Shown: piece by piece, positions 15,098-22,229 of the stretch
Layout: every line of letters starts with the position of its first letter
Position numbering within the stretch: position 1 is the stretch's first letter
Program-made: the position numbers and the translations under genes
NCBI GenBank assembly: GCA_031422195.1
Contig: JANOPZ010000067.1
Coordinates: 1-25,398 of the forward strand
Source of the DNA: JALOTE01 sp031422195
GTDB taxonomy: Bacteria > Pseudomonadota > Alphaproteobacteria > Rhizobiales > Rhizobiaceae
Reading direction: 5' to 3'
DNA length: 25,398 bases
Notes under the pieces: generated by a model
Seen by the model: the letters and a program-made list of their open reading frames with translations, nothing else
What the model was told of the DNA's origin: nothing
The model's database searches: none

Positions 15098-15683
15098 GAA
15101 GATCAGGCCTTCCCATAGCGCGGCACATGACCGTGAGGGCGTTTGCAACATTTGCAAGAGCGGCCTGCGACCTCGGGGCTTTCAAAAGCCCGTTTTCATC
15201 AAATGCGTCATTGGCACCGGCGATAGAGCATTGCTCACTGATAACGGTCATCCCTAAGGTTACAGCCACTGCCCGCAAATGAATGAGGCCGCGAATGCCT
15301 GCAAATGCACCGGGTGACGTCGAACATAAAGCCGCTATTCTTCCCTGATAAGGCTTCAAAGGTTTTGCATTATCCTTGGAAATACGGCTCACCCAATCCA
15401 ACGTGTTTTTCAACAGCGGAGGAATTGAGGCATTATATTCAGGGCTGCAAATGAGCATGCCGTCATGGGCTGCAAACAACCTTGCCAAACGATAGGCATT
15501 GTCGGGAATACCTTTTTCTTTTTCTAAATCTTCATCGATAATTGGCAGCGGATAATCGATGAGCGCAATACGCGTGACCTCTGCACCCGTTTTGGCAAGC
15601 TCGAGTGCGGCGGCAGCGGCGAGTTTGCCACTATAGGCGCCGGATCGGCTCGAACCGGCAAATACCAGAATTTTCGGATTCAA
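15090..15683 (-). CDS. NADPH-dependent FMN reductase family protein
   Basis: Flavodoxin-fold oxidoreductase of the NADPH-dependent FMN reductase/quinone-chromate reductase family, 197 residues. The FMN-phosphate loop FAGSSRSGAYSGKLA is near the N-terminus and the family signature SPEYNASIPPLLKNTLDWVSR in the middle. The start is taken as TTG at 15683: it overlaps the pmtA stop as TTGA and has an excellent GGAGG (15697-15693) nine bases upstream, while an in-frame TTG at 15731 would extend into pmtA without benefit. Electron acceptor unknown; a quinone- or flavin-reducing stress role would fit its place in the dnaK cluster. Confidence 0.9.
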   Translation of the reverse strand: MNPKILVFAGSSRSGAYSGKLAAAAALELAKTGAEVTRIALIDYPLPIIDEDLEKEKGIPDNAYRLARLFAAHDGMLICSPEYNASIPPLLKNTLDWVSRISKDNAKPLKPYQGRIAALCSTSPGAFAGIRGLIHLRAVAVTLGMTVISEQCSIAGANDAFDENGLLKAPRSQAALANVANALTVMCRAMGRPDLHG

Positions 15684-16318
15684 TTGTGCACGCCTCCAAA
15701 ACCCGTATTTTTGGCCCTGCGATAGGTCCAAATCTGAGCTGGCGGAATATTGCGGAATATCATTTCCAAATGACGCACAGTGACACCTGCAATCGGCGGC
15801 ACGGGCGACAAAGGCCCGTAACTAAACTGCACAATCGGGCGGCCCTCAGGAATGCGGTTCAAAAGATCTTTGATCAATTGCACGCGCATTGCTTTTGGAA
15901 ACGATAAAAGTGGCAGCGCCGAAACAACGCAATCAAATTTCAAAGTGTTGGCTGCGCCCAATGTTGTTTCAAGGTCAAACGCATTTCCTTCAACAATATG
16001 AATGCCGGCAAAATCATGCCGCAGTTTTTTGGCAAATTCAGAAGAATACTCGACACAAAACAGCTGATCGGGCTTAACGCCGCGCTGCAAAATAGAGCGG
16101 GTTATAACGCCGGTTCCTGGCCCTAATTCCAAAACTGGCAGGCCCGAAGCGGTATCAACAACAGAAGCCATGCGTTTGGCCATATGTTCAGAAGTCGGAA
16201 TAATGGAACCCACATTCTTTGGGTTTTTCATCCAGCCCTTAAAAAAGCGGATCTCATCGCCGAAACTTTTTTCAATCTTGCCGCGAACGCTGGTCATCAT
16301 GCGGTTGTGCATCGACAT
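15680..16318 (-). CDS. pmtA: Phospholipid N-methyltransferase (PmtA, rhizobial type)
   Basis: SAM-dependent enzyme, 212 residues, of the Rhodobacter/Sinorhizobium PmtA family that methylates phosphatidylethanolamine stepwise to phosphatidylcholine at the membrane surface. Visible: N-terminal DEIRFFKGWMKNPKNVGSI(I)PTS, typical of the family; SAM motif I VLELGPGTG (63-70); the acidic ribose-binding end of strand 2, FCVEYSSEF; and CVVSALPLLSFP in the motif II/III region. Members are often annotated as rRNA adenine methylases by weak similarity; the N-terminal motif favours PmtA. ATG at 16318 has TGGAG five bases upstream. It lies 24 bp after dnaJ, so it is probably read from the dnaK promoter region. 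Confidence 0.88.
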   Translation of the reverse strand: MSMHNRMMTSVRGKIEKSFGDEIRFFKGWMKNPKNVGSIIPTSEHMAKRMASVVDTASGLPVLELGPGTGVITRSILQRGVKPDQLFCVEYSSEFAKKLRHDFAGIHIVEGNAFDLETTLGAANTLKFDCVVSALPLLSFPKAMRVQLIKDLLNRIPEGRPIVQFSYGPLSPVPPIAGVTVRHLEMIFRNIPPAQIWTYRRAKNTGFGGVHN

Positions 16319-16342
16319 TACTCCAGCTGACTTGGCAAAAAC

Positions 16343-17479
16343 TTAGTCCCCAAGCCCGTCAAAAAACTCTTTCATCCGGTTAAAAAAGCCGGTTGATTGC
16401 GGCGAATTGTCTTTTGAGGACAGTCCCTCAAATTCCTCTAGCAGTTCGCGTTGGCGTTTGCTCAGATTTTGTGGGGTTTCCACTGCAACTTGAATGTAGA
16501 GATCACCGGTTTGCGGTTGGCGCAAAACCGGCATGCCTTTGCCTTTTAAGCGGAACTGTTTGCCGTGCTGTGTGCCATCGGGAACTTTAACGCGGCTTTT
16601 CGCGCCATCAAGCGTGCCAACTTCAAATGCGCCGCCCAAAGCAGCCACCGTCATCGAAATCGGAACCTTACAATAAAGGTCGGCTCCGTCTCGTTGGAAA
16701 AACTCATGGGCGCGTATTGATACAAAAATATAAAGATCGCCCGCCGGGCCGCCGCGTGTCCCTGCTTCGCCTTCACCGGCAATGCGGATACGGGTGCCAT
16801 CATCAATTCCAGCCGGAATATTTACCGACAATACGCGCTCTTGTTCGATGCGGCCGGTACCGGAGCACTTATTGCACGGGTCTTTGATTTCAACGCCGCG
16901 TCCGCCGCAGCGCGGGCACGCCCGTTCAACCGAGAAAAACCCCTGCGAGGCGCGCACTTTGCCTGCGCCATTGCACATGGAACACGTGACAGGCTTGGTG
17001 CCGGGTTTAGCCCCTGACCCTTCGCAATTATCGCAAGTGATCGACGATGGAACCCGCACGGAGGCGGTTTTTCCGGCAAAAGCTTCCTCAAGCTCCACTT
17101 CCATATTATAACGCAAATCTGCGCCGCGGTTGTTTGGCCCGCGCTGGCGTCCGCCGCCCATAATATCGCCGAAAATATCTTCAAAAATATCTGAAAAACC
17201 GCCGGCACCGCCAAACCCGCCGCCGCCCCTGCCTGCCGACGCGCCATTACCCTGTTCGAAGGCGGCATGACCATAGCGATCATAAGCGGCACGTTTGTTG
17301 GGGTCTTTCAAGGTTTCATAGGCTTCGCCGATTTCCTTGAATTTCTTCTCGGCCTCAGCATTTCCGGGGTTTTTATCCGGGTGATAAACCATGGCGAGTT
17401 TGCGAAACGCGGCCTTTAGGGCTGCGTCATCGGCTTTCTTGTCTACACCGAGGGTTTGGTAAAAATCAGCCTTAGCCAT
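16343..17479 (-). CDS. dnaJ: Chaperone DnaJ (Hsp40)
   Basis: Co-chaperone that delivers substrates to DnaK and stimulates its ATPase. 378 residues with all DnaJ (type I) parts: J-domain with HPD at 33-35, Gly/Phe region about 78-112, four zinc-finger repeats CDNCEGSG, CSMCNGAG, CPRCGGRG and CNKCSGTG (149-208), then the C-terminal substrate domains (GDLYIFV, RLKGKGMPVL). The start is the ATG at 17479 with AGGA six bases upstream; a GTG directly before it is in frame. It lies downstream of dnaK in a 65-bp gap holding a strong hairpin. Confidence 0.98.
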   Translation of the reverse strand: MAKADFYQTLGVDKKADDAALKAAFRKLAMVYHPDKNPGNAEAEKKFKEIGEAYETLKDPNKRAAYDRYGHAAFEQGNGASAGRGGGGFGGAGGFSDIFEDIFGDIMGGGRQRGPNNRGADLRYNMEVELEEAFAGKTASVRVPSSITCDNCEGSGAKPGTKPVTCSMCNGAGKVRASQGFFSVERACPRCGGRGVEIKDPCNKCSGTGRIEQERVLSVNIPAGIDDGTRIRIAGEGEAGTRGGPAGDLYIFVSIRAHEFFQRDGADLYCKVPISMTVAALGGAFEVGTLDGAKSRVKVPDGTQHGKQFRLKGKGMPVLRQPQTGDLYIQVAVETPQNLSKRQRELLEEFEGLSSKDNSPQSTGFFNRMKEFFDGLGD

Positions 17480-17500
17480 CACAAGTCCTATTGAACGAAG

Positions 17501-17527
17501 AGCAGGCCAGAAATTTTCCGGCCTGCT
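17501..17527 (-). promoter_or_regulatory. Hairpin between dnaK and dnaJ
   Basis: Perfect 8-bp arms AGCAGGCC (17501-17508) and GGCCTGCT (17520-17527) with an 11-base loop. In dnaK-to-dnaJ direction no T-run follows, so it is more likely an mRNA stabiliser/processing site or leaky terminator that keeps dnaJ lower than dnaK than a full stop. Confidence 0.6.
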
Positions 17528-17544
17528 GCTGCATTTTAGTGTGG

Positions 17545-19464
17545 TTAAGCGCGTTTTTTCTTGTCTTCGTCATCGAGGTCTTCGAAGTCGGCATCAACGA
17601 CATCACCGTCATCGTTTTTAGCTGCCTCTGAACGCGCGTCAGCATGGGCTTCCTCAGCTTGGGCGCTTTCATACATGGCTTGGCCAAGTTTCATGGAGGC
17701 TTCGGTCAGCGCCTCGGTTTTTTGTTTTACGGCCTCAATATCATCGCCTTCAAGCGCTGCCTTGAGATCAGCCATTGCAGTTGAAATAGCGTTACGCTCG
17801 GCCTCACCAACTTTATCGCCATATTCCTTCAGCGATTTTTCAGATGAGTGCATCAAGGATTCAGCTGCGTTTCGGGCTTCAACCATTGCGCGTTTGGCTT
17901 TATCAGCTTCAGCATTGGCTTCAGCGTCTTTGACCATTTTCTCAATATCAGCATCCGAGAGGCCACCGGACGCTTGGATGCGGATTTGCTGTTCTTTGCC
18001 GGTGCCTTTGTCTTTGGCTGAAACCTGAACAATACCGTTGGCATCGATGTCAAACGTGACCTCAATTTGCGGTACGCCGCGCGGTGCTGGCGGCAGACCC
18101 ATTAAATCAAACTGGCCAAGCAGCTTGTTGTCTGCAGCCATTTCACGCTCGCCTTGGCTCACACGAATGGTCACAGCGTTTTGATTGTCTTCGGCTGTTG
18201 AGAATACCTGACCTTTTTTCGTTGGAATGGTGGTATTACGGTCGATCAACCGTGTGAACACGCCGCCGAGGGTTTCAATACCCAAAGACAGCGGCGTTAC
18301 ATCAAGGAGCAGCACGTCTTTAACATCGCCCTGCAGCACGCCCGCCTGAATGGCAGCGCCCATTGCCACAACTTCATCGGGATTTACGCCTTTGTTTGGC
18401 TCTTTGCCAAAGAAAGATTTCACGATTTCTTGGATTTTTGGCATACGTGTCATACCGCCGACCAAAACGACTTCGTCGATTTCTGCGGCTTTCAAGCCAG
18501 CGTCTTTGAGCGCGGCGCGGCACGGCTCAACCGTGCGCTGCACCAGATCATCGACCAGATTTTCAAATTTGGCGCGTGTCAGTTTCATGGCCAAATGCTT
18601 TGGCCCTTTGGCATCAGCTGTAATGAAAGGCAGATTAATTTCAGTCTGCGTGGCAGATGATAATTCAATCTTGGCTTTTTCAGCGGCTTCTTTCAGGCGT
18701 TGCAAAGCAAGCTTATCGCCGCGCAAATCAATGCCCTGATCTTTTTTGAACTCGTCGGCCAAATAAGTAACCAAACGCATATCGAAATCTTCGCCGCCAA
18801 GGAATGTATCGCCGTTGGTGGATTTCACTTCAAAAACGCCATCGCCGATTTCCAGAACCGAAACGTCGAAGGTGCCGCCGCCAAGGTCATAGACCGCAAT
18901 GGTTTTGCCTTCTTTTTTATCAAGGCCATAGGCAAGCGCCGCTGCTGTTGGCTCGTTAATAATGCGAAGAACTTCTAAACCGGCAATTTTACCGGCATCT
19001 TTGGTGGCCTGGCGCTGGGCATCGTTGAAATAGGCAGGCACGGTAATAACGGCCTGATGAACAGTTTCGCCAAGATAGGCCTCAGCGGTTTCCTTCATTT
19101 TCTGCAAAACCATCGCAGAAATCTGGGAAGGCGAATATTTTTCACCATCAGCTTCAACCCACGCATCGCCATTTGGGCCGGATACAATTTTATAAGGGAC
19201 GAGCTTTTTGTCTTTTTCCACCAGCGGGTCGCTGTAACGGCGGCCCATAAGGCGCTTTACCGCAAACAAGGTGCCTTCAGGATTGGTAACGGCTTGGCGC
19301 TTGGCCGGTTGGCCAACAAGCCTTTCGCCATTGTCACCAAATGCAATAATGGAAGGCGTTGTGCGTGTGCCTTCTGAGTTTTCAATAACTTTTGCGGTTT
19401 TGCCGTCCATAACAGACACACACGAATTGGTTGTGCCAAGATCAATACCAATGACTTTCGCCAT
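17545..19464 (-). CDS. dnaK: Chaperone DnaK (Hsp70)
   Basis: ATP-dependent folding chaperone, 639 residues, the usual length. ATPase domain: phosphate 1 GIDLGTTNSCV at the N-terminus, phosphate 2 VYDLGGGTFDVSVLEI, adenosine motif VVLVGGMTRMPKI. The linker region DVLLLDVTPLSLGIETLGG, a beta-sandwich substrate-binding domain and helical lid follow; the C-terminus is acidic (DFEDLDDEDKKKRA). ATG at 19464 follows AAAAGGAG. Upstream is a ~139-base leader and a sigma-32-type promoter. It is the first gene of the dnaK-dnaJ-pmtA run. Confidence 0.99.
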   Translation of the reverse strand: MAKVIGIDLGTTNSCVSVMDGKTAKVIENSEGTRTTPSIIAFGDNGERLVGQPAKRQAVTNPEGTLFAVKRLMGRRYSDPLVEKDKKLVPYKIVSGPNGDAWVEADGEKYSPSQISAMVLQKMKETAEAYLGETVHQAVITVPAYFNDAQRQATKDAGKIAGLEVLRIINEPTAAALAYGLDKKEGKTIAVYDLGGGTFDVSVLEIGDGVFEVKSTNGDTFLGGEDFDMRLVTYLADEFKKDQGIDLRGDKLALQRLKEAAEKAKIELSSATQTEINLPFITADAKGPKHLAMKLTRAKFENLVDDLVQRTVEPCRAALKDAGLKAAEIDEVVLVGGMTRMPKIQEIVKSFFGKEPNKGVNPDEVVAMGAAIQAGVLQGDVKDVLLLDVTPLSLGIETLGGVFTRLIDRNTTIPTKKGQVFSTAEDNQNAVTIRVSQGEREMAADNKLLGQFDLMGLPPAPRGVPQIEVTFDIDANGIVQVSAKDKGTGKEQQIRIQASGGLSDADIEKMVKDAEANAEADKAKRAMVEARNAAESLMHSSEKSLKEYGDKVGEAERNAISTAMADLKAALEGDDIEAVKQKTEALTEASMKLGQAMYESAQAEEAHADARSEAAKNDDGDVVDADFEDLDDEDKKKRA

Positions 19465-19611
19465 GCTTATCCACTCCTTTTAGCAAGCAGCCCGAACCCT
19501 GTTAAGGCATTCCTAAGGGCCGCTCCTGAACATTAAATTTTGGAACCTTCGTGACTTAAGGCACGCGCAAACCGGCGTGGTCAAATCACTCCGGTAATCC
19601 GGTGTTGAAGG

Positions 19612-19642
19612 CTATATAAGGAGGCTCATTGCGCACTGCAAG
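19612..19642 (-). promoter_or_regulatory. RpoH (sigma-32)-type promoter for dnaK
   Basis: Minus strand reads CTTGCA (19642-19637), a 16-base spacer, then CTTATATAG (19620-19612). This fits alphaproteobacterial RpoH promoters (CTTG near -35, CYTAT at -10). It predicts a start of transcription near 19604 and a ~139-base leader. Confidence 0.6.
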
Positions 19643-19660
19643 TTTGCCACAATTGGTGAA

Positions 19661-19740
19661 ATTGCAAAAATGCAGGCTTAATTGCAAAAAAGCAGGCTTG
19701 ATTGCAAAAAAGCAGGCTTGATTATAAAAAAGGTTTGCCT
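19661..19740. repeat. 20-bp tandem repeat array, four copies
   Basis: Units 19661-19680, 19681-19700, 19701-19720 and 19721-19740. The middle two are identical (ATTGCAAAAAAGCAGGCTTG); the first differs at two bases; the fourth keeps the A-tract but is degenerate after it. Situated directly upstream of the putative dnaK promoter and of the universal stress gene. Confidence 0.92.
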
Positions 19741-19748
19741 TCGCATTA

Positions 19749-19778
19749 TTCATTGGGGCTTGATTTATTGGGGCTTGC
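19749..19778. repeat. 15-bp direct repeat before the universal stress gene
   Basis: Units 19749-19763 and 19764-19778 share 13 of 15 bases (core ATTGGGGCTTG). The shared GGCTTG core also occurs in the neighbouring 20-bp array. Confidence 0.75.
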
Positions 19779-19793
19779 GGCGTTTTGGGCGCA

Positions 19794-20300
19794 ATGGCAG
19801 AACGCAGCATGGTTTCAAAACGCTCCATTCGTGAAGAAGGCCACCGCCGCAAATTCCTGGCTGTCATTGATGACACACCAGAGTGCGAGCGCGCGGTCAC
19901 TTACGCTTCACGCCGTGCACGCTCAACATCCGGCGTGGTCGTTTTGCTTTATATCGTGAAATCTGAGGATTTTCAGCAATGGCTCGGCGTTGGTGATATT
20001 ATGCGCGCTGAAGCCAGAGCCGAAGCGCAAGAGGCTCTTGATCGGCATTCTGAAAAGGTGCGCAAAGATATTAACATGGATTGCGAGCTGGTCATTCGCG
20101 AAGGCGGTGTGTTGGAAAATATCCGCTCGCTCATTGAAGAAGACAGCGATATTGCAATTCTCATTTTAGCTGCCGGTGATGGCAAAGAAGGTCCGGGGCC
20201 ATTGGTGCAATCTATTGCCGCCTCTTCTGGCTCGTTTGCAATACCTGTAACTGTCATTCCATTCGGGTTAACGGATGAAGATATTGATCTGCTGACTTAA
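19794..20300 (+). CDS. Universal stress protein family (UspA domain)
   Basis: Cytoplasmic UspA-domain protein, 168 residues. The first strand and loop HRRKFLAVIDDTPECERAVTYASRRA carry the nucleotide-fold Asp pair; VVVLLYIV, ELVIREGGVLENIRSLIEE and DIAILILAAG follow the family's beta-alpha order. The ATP-binding G-2x-G-9x-G-S/T motif is only partly recognisable (GDGKEGPGPLVQS, SSGSFAIPVTVI). The start is probably ATG at 19794; an ATG at 19809 is possible, and no strong Shine-Dalgarno precedes either. Divergent from dnaK across the repeat-bearing region, so shared stress control is plausible but not shown. Confidence 0.88.
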   Translation: MAERSMVSKRSIREEGHRRKFLAVIDDTPECERAVTYASRRARSTSGVVVLLYIVKSEDFQQWLGVGDIMRAEARAEAQEALDRHSEKVRKDINMDCELVIREGGVLENIRSLIEEDSDIAILILAAGDGKEGPGPLVQSIAASSGSFAIPVTVIPFGLTDEDIDLLT

Positions 20301-20367
20301 GGTTTGGATTTAAGTTGAGTTTAACGGTCTTGTTTAGGGGCTTGATAGACAGATTAAGAAGGTCTAT

Positions 20368-20384
20368 TTTAGAATAGATCCAAA
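20368..20384. promoter_or_regulatory. Candidate iron-control (Irr/ICE-like) box before nfu
   Basis: TTTAGAA at 20368-20374, three bases, then ATCCAAA (20378-20384), an imperfect mirror of TTCTAAA (5 of 7). It overlaps an inverted repeat TCTATT/AATAGA (20363-20368, 20373-20378). Rhizobial Irr boxes contain a TTTAGAA half-site. Position, about 30 bp before an Fe-S gene, supports it; the second half-site is imperfect. Confidence 0.3.
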
Positions 20385-20412
20385 CTGCGTTGTTTTTGCA
20401 AAGGCAAAGCCC

Positions 20413-20994
20413 ATGTTTATTCAAACCGAAGCCACACCAAACCCTGCCACGCTGAAATTTCTGCCCGGTAAAGTTGTGCTTGATATGGGCACTGCTGATT
20501 TTAGGGCTGGCGATGACGCAGCTGCAAAATCGCCGCTGGCAGCAAAACTCTTGGCCATCGACGGCGTTGCGGGCGTGTTTTTTGGCTATGATTTTATCAC
20601 CATCACCAAATCCGGCGGTGCTGATGGCAAGCCAGAGTGGATCCATATGCGGCCAGCAATTTTAGGCACCATTATGGAGCATTATGTGTCCGGCCAGCCG
20701 GTCATGGCTGTTGCTGGCCAAGTGACAACGATGGCGCCTGATGTTGAAGATTTTGACCCCGCTGATGAGCGGATTGTGGCCACGATTAAAGAACTGCTTG
20801 AAACGCGGGTACGCCCTGCAGTAGCGCAAGACGGCGGCGATATCACATTTCAAGGTTACCGCGATGGCCGTGTGAAGCTGCACATGAAAGGCGCTTGCGC
20901 CGGATGCCCGTCATCGACGGCAACACTGAAACACGGCATTCAAAACCTATTGAAACATTTTATTCCTGAAGTTCAAGAAGTGGTTCAAGTTTAA
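20413..20994 (+). CDS. Nfu-type iron-sulfur cluster scaffold (NifU C-terminal domain)
   Basis: 193 residues. The N-terminal Nfu_N domain (MFIQTEATPNPATLKFLPG to about residue 90) is joined to a NifU-like C-terminal domain (about 117-190) containing Cys162-x-x-Cys165 in GACAGCPSSTATLK, the ligand pair for a bridging [4Fe-4S] cluster at the dimer interface. This N+C arrangement is the mitochondrial NFU1/alphaproteobacterial type, which carries clusters to target enzymes such as lipoyl synthase. ATG at 20413 follows AAAGG. It lies 112 bp after the universal stress gene, with a possible iron-control box between. Confidence 0.94.
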   Translation: MFIQTEATPNPATLKFLPGKVVLDMGTADFRAGDDAAAKSPLAAKLLAIDGVAGVFFGYDFITITKSGGADGKPEWIHMRPAILGTIMEHYVSGQPVMAVAGQVTTMAPDVEDFDPADERIVATIKELLETRVRPAVAQDGGDITFQGYRDGRVKLHMKGACAGCPSSTATLKHGIQNLLKHFIPEVQEVVQV

Positions 20995-21076
20995 CGCCTC
21001 AACCGGGGCAGTCTCTTTTCGGGTGGCGGCAACGCGTGATCAGTGGTTGAACAGGCTTCGATCTGGAGCCTAAGTC

Positions 21077-21937
21077 ATGCTTGCCGAACCCAATGATTAT
21101 AGTCTGGTTAAAAATGCGCTGGAAGCAATTTCCACCGATTGGCGCAAACAACCTGAATTAAACGATCTGGCGCAGGAACTGTCAGTTTCGCCGGTGCAAT
21201 TGCAACGCACATTTCAGCGCTGGTGCGGGCTCACACCCAAAGGGTTTTTACAGGCCGTAACACTCGATCACGCGCGCCGCATGCTGGATGGCGGCCTGCC
21301 TTTGCTGGAAGCCTCGATGGAACTTGGCCTTTCCGGCCCCGGGCGCTTGCATGATTTATTTGTCACCCACGAAGCCATGAGCCCCGGCGAATGGAAAACG
21401 CGCGGCGCGGGCCTTGAGATAGCCTATGGCTTCCACGATTCGCTCTTTGGCCGCGCTTTGGTTATGGCCACCCCGCGCGGGCTATGCGGCTTGGCGTTTG
21501 CCGATGATGGCGATGAAAGTGCGGCGCTTGGCGATATGACCCGCCGCTGGCCGGGCGCGATTTACACCGAAAACATTGGTGCGACCGCGCCCTATGCTGC
21601 GCGGGCGTTTGACCAAAATATGTGGAAGGCTGACCAGCCTCTACGTGTCGTGCTCATTGGCACAGATTTTGAAGTGCGTGTCTGGGAGGGGTTGCTCACC
21701 ATTCCGCTTGGTAAATTGAACACCTATTCGGCTTTGGCCACGCAAATTGGCAAGCCTAAGGCATCACGAGCAGTCGGTGCTGCCATCGGCAAAAACCCGA
21801 TTTCATTCGTGGTGCCGTGCCACCGCGTGATCGGCAAATCCGGCGCATTGACGGGTTATCATTGGGGGCTGACACGTAAACGCGCGATGCTCGGGTGGGA
21901 GGCTGCGGTTGGTGGGCAGGGGGTAATTGAATTTTAG
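21077..21937 (+). CDS. AraC-type HTH fused to methylated-DNA-cysteine S-methyltransferase (Ada-like)
   Basis: 286 residues. Residues about 8-108 form an AraC-family DNA-binding domain (DLAQELSVSPVQLQRTFQRWCGLTPKGFLQAV as first HTH, SMELGLSGPGRLHDLF as second, then the conserved SPGEWK). Residues about 115-280 are an Ogt/AdaB suicide repair domain with the acceptor Cys248 in PCHRVIGKSGALTGYHWGL, which takes alkyl groups from O6-alkylguanine. Compared with E. coli Ada, the N-terminal zinc/methylphosphotriester domain is missing, so it cannot be switched on by that route. ATG at 21077 follows GGAG by eight bases. It stands alone, 82 bp after the nfu gene. Confidence 0.93.
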   Translation: MLAEPNDYSLVKNALEAISTDWRKQPELNDLAQELSVSPVQLQRTFQRWCGLTPKGFLQAVTLDHARRMLDGGLPLLEASMELGLSGPGRLHDLFVTHEAMSPGEWKTRGAGLEIAYGFHDSLFGRALVMATPRGLCGLAFADDGDESAALGDMTRRWPGAIYTENIGATAPYAARAFDQNMWKADQPLRVVLIGTDFEVRVWEGLLTIPLGKLNTYSALATQIGKPKASRAVGAAIGKNPISFVVPCHRVIGKSGALTGYHWGLTRKRAMLGWEAAVGGQGVIEF

Positions 21938-21939
21938 AT

Positions 21940-21965
21940 TTTCTATGTTACTTTAATGATAGAAA
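21940..21965. promoter_or_regulatory. Inverted repeat before the small-ORF/GNAT pair
   Basis: Arms TTTCTAT (21940-21946) and ATAGAAA (21959-21965) around 12 bases, 45 bp before the 72-codon gene and right after the Ada-like stop. No T-run follows, so an operator is more likely than a terminator. Confidence 0.35.
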
Positions 21966-22010
21966 TGAAGTCCGGCTAAGATAGTTGGATTAGAAAACTG
22001 GCAAACCGCG

Positions 22011-22229
22011 ATGTCCGTAATTGACGCTTTTTCAAGTTGGTGGAACCAACTTGCATCGAAAACAGATAAATTGAAGTTTCGCAACCAACGCGAAGCTGCC
22101 GAGTTCGTGCGCCGTGTTCAAAACGAAAACGGTGGGCCGAATGAGCGAATTATTGAAATGCGCAACCGCTATGAGCAAATAAATCGTGCCCGCAGCGAAT
22201 CAAACTGCGTTCAATCTCGCTCAACTTGA
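22011..22229 (+). CDS. Small hypothetical protein, possible partner of the GNAT enzyme
   Basis: 72 residues, not recognised. Charged and probably mostly helical: SSWWNQLASK near the N-terminus, then REAAEFVRRVQNENGGPNERIIEMRNRYEQINRARSE. No signal peptide, membrane segment, or ribbon-helix-helix signature of DUF1778 antitoxins is seen. Its 3' end overlaps the GNAT gene by 44 bases in another frame, the usual antitoxin-first layout, so an antitoxin role is a reasonable guess only. No strong Shine-Dalgarno precedes ATG at 22011. An inverted repeat lies upstream. Confidence 0.6.
   Translation: MSVIDAFSSWWNQLASKTDKLKFRNQREAAEFVRRVQNENGGPNERIIEMRNRYEQINRARSESNCVQSRST

Larger units (their letters stand above)
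19465..19793. other. Divergent dnaK/usp intergenic region (329 bp)
   Basis: The only long non-coding gap in the window. From the dnaK side: Shine-Dalgarno AAAAGGAG, a ~139-base leader, a heat-shock-type promoter (19612-19642), then a 20-bp repeat array (19661-19740) and a 15-bp repeat pair (19749-19778) ending 15 bp before the universal stress gene. No open frame of coding quality is seen; a 20-bp period is itself incompatible with a coding repeat. Confidence 0.8.

Noticed and set aside
17561..18739. Long plus-strand open frames (155 and 129 codons) antisense to dnaK
   Set aside because: Antisense frames of this kind are a by-product of dnaK codon use; they are Ser-rich and low-complexity, have no Shine-Dalgarno and match no family I know.
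19661..19740. CRISPR array
   Set aside because: Repeats are directly adjacent with no unique spacers and no cas genes are present.
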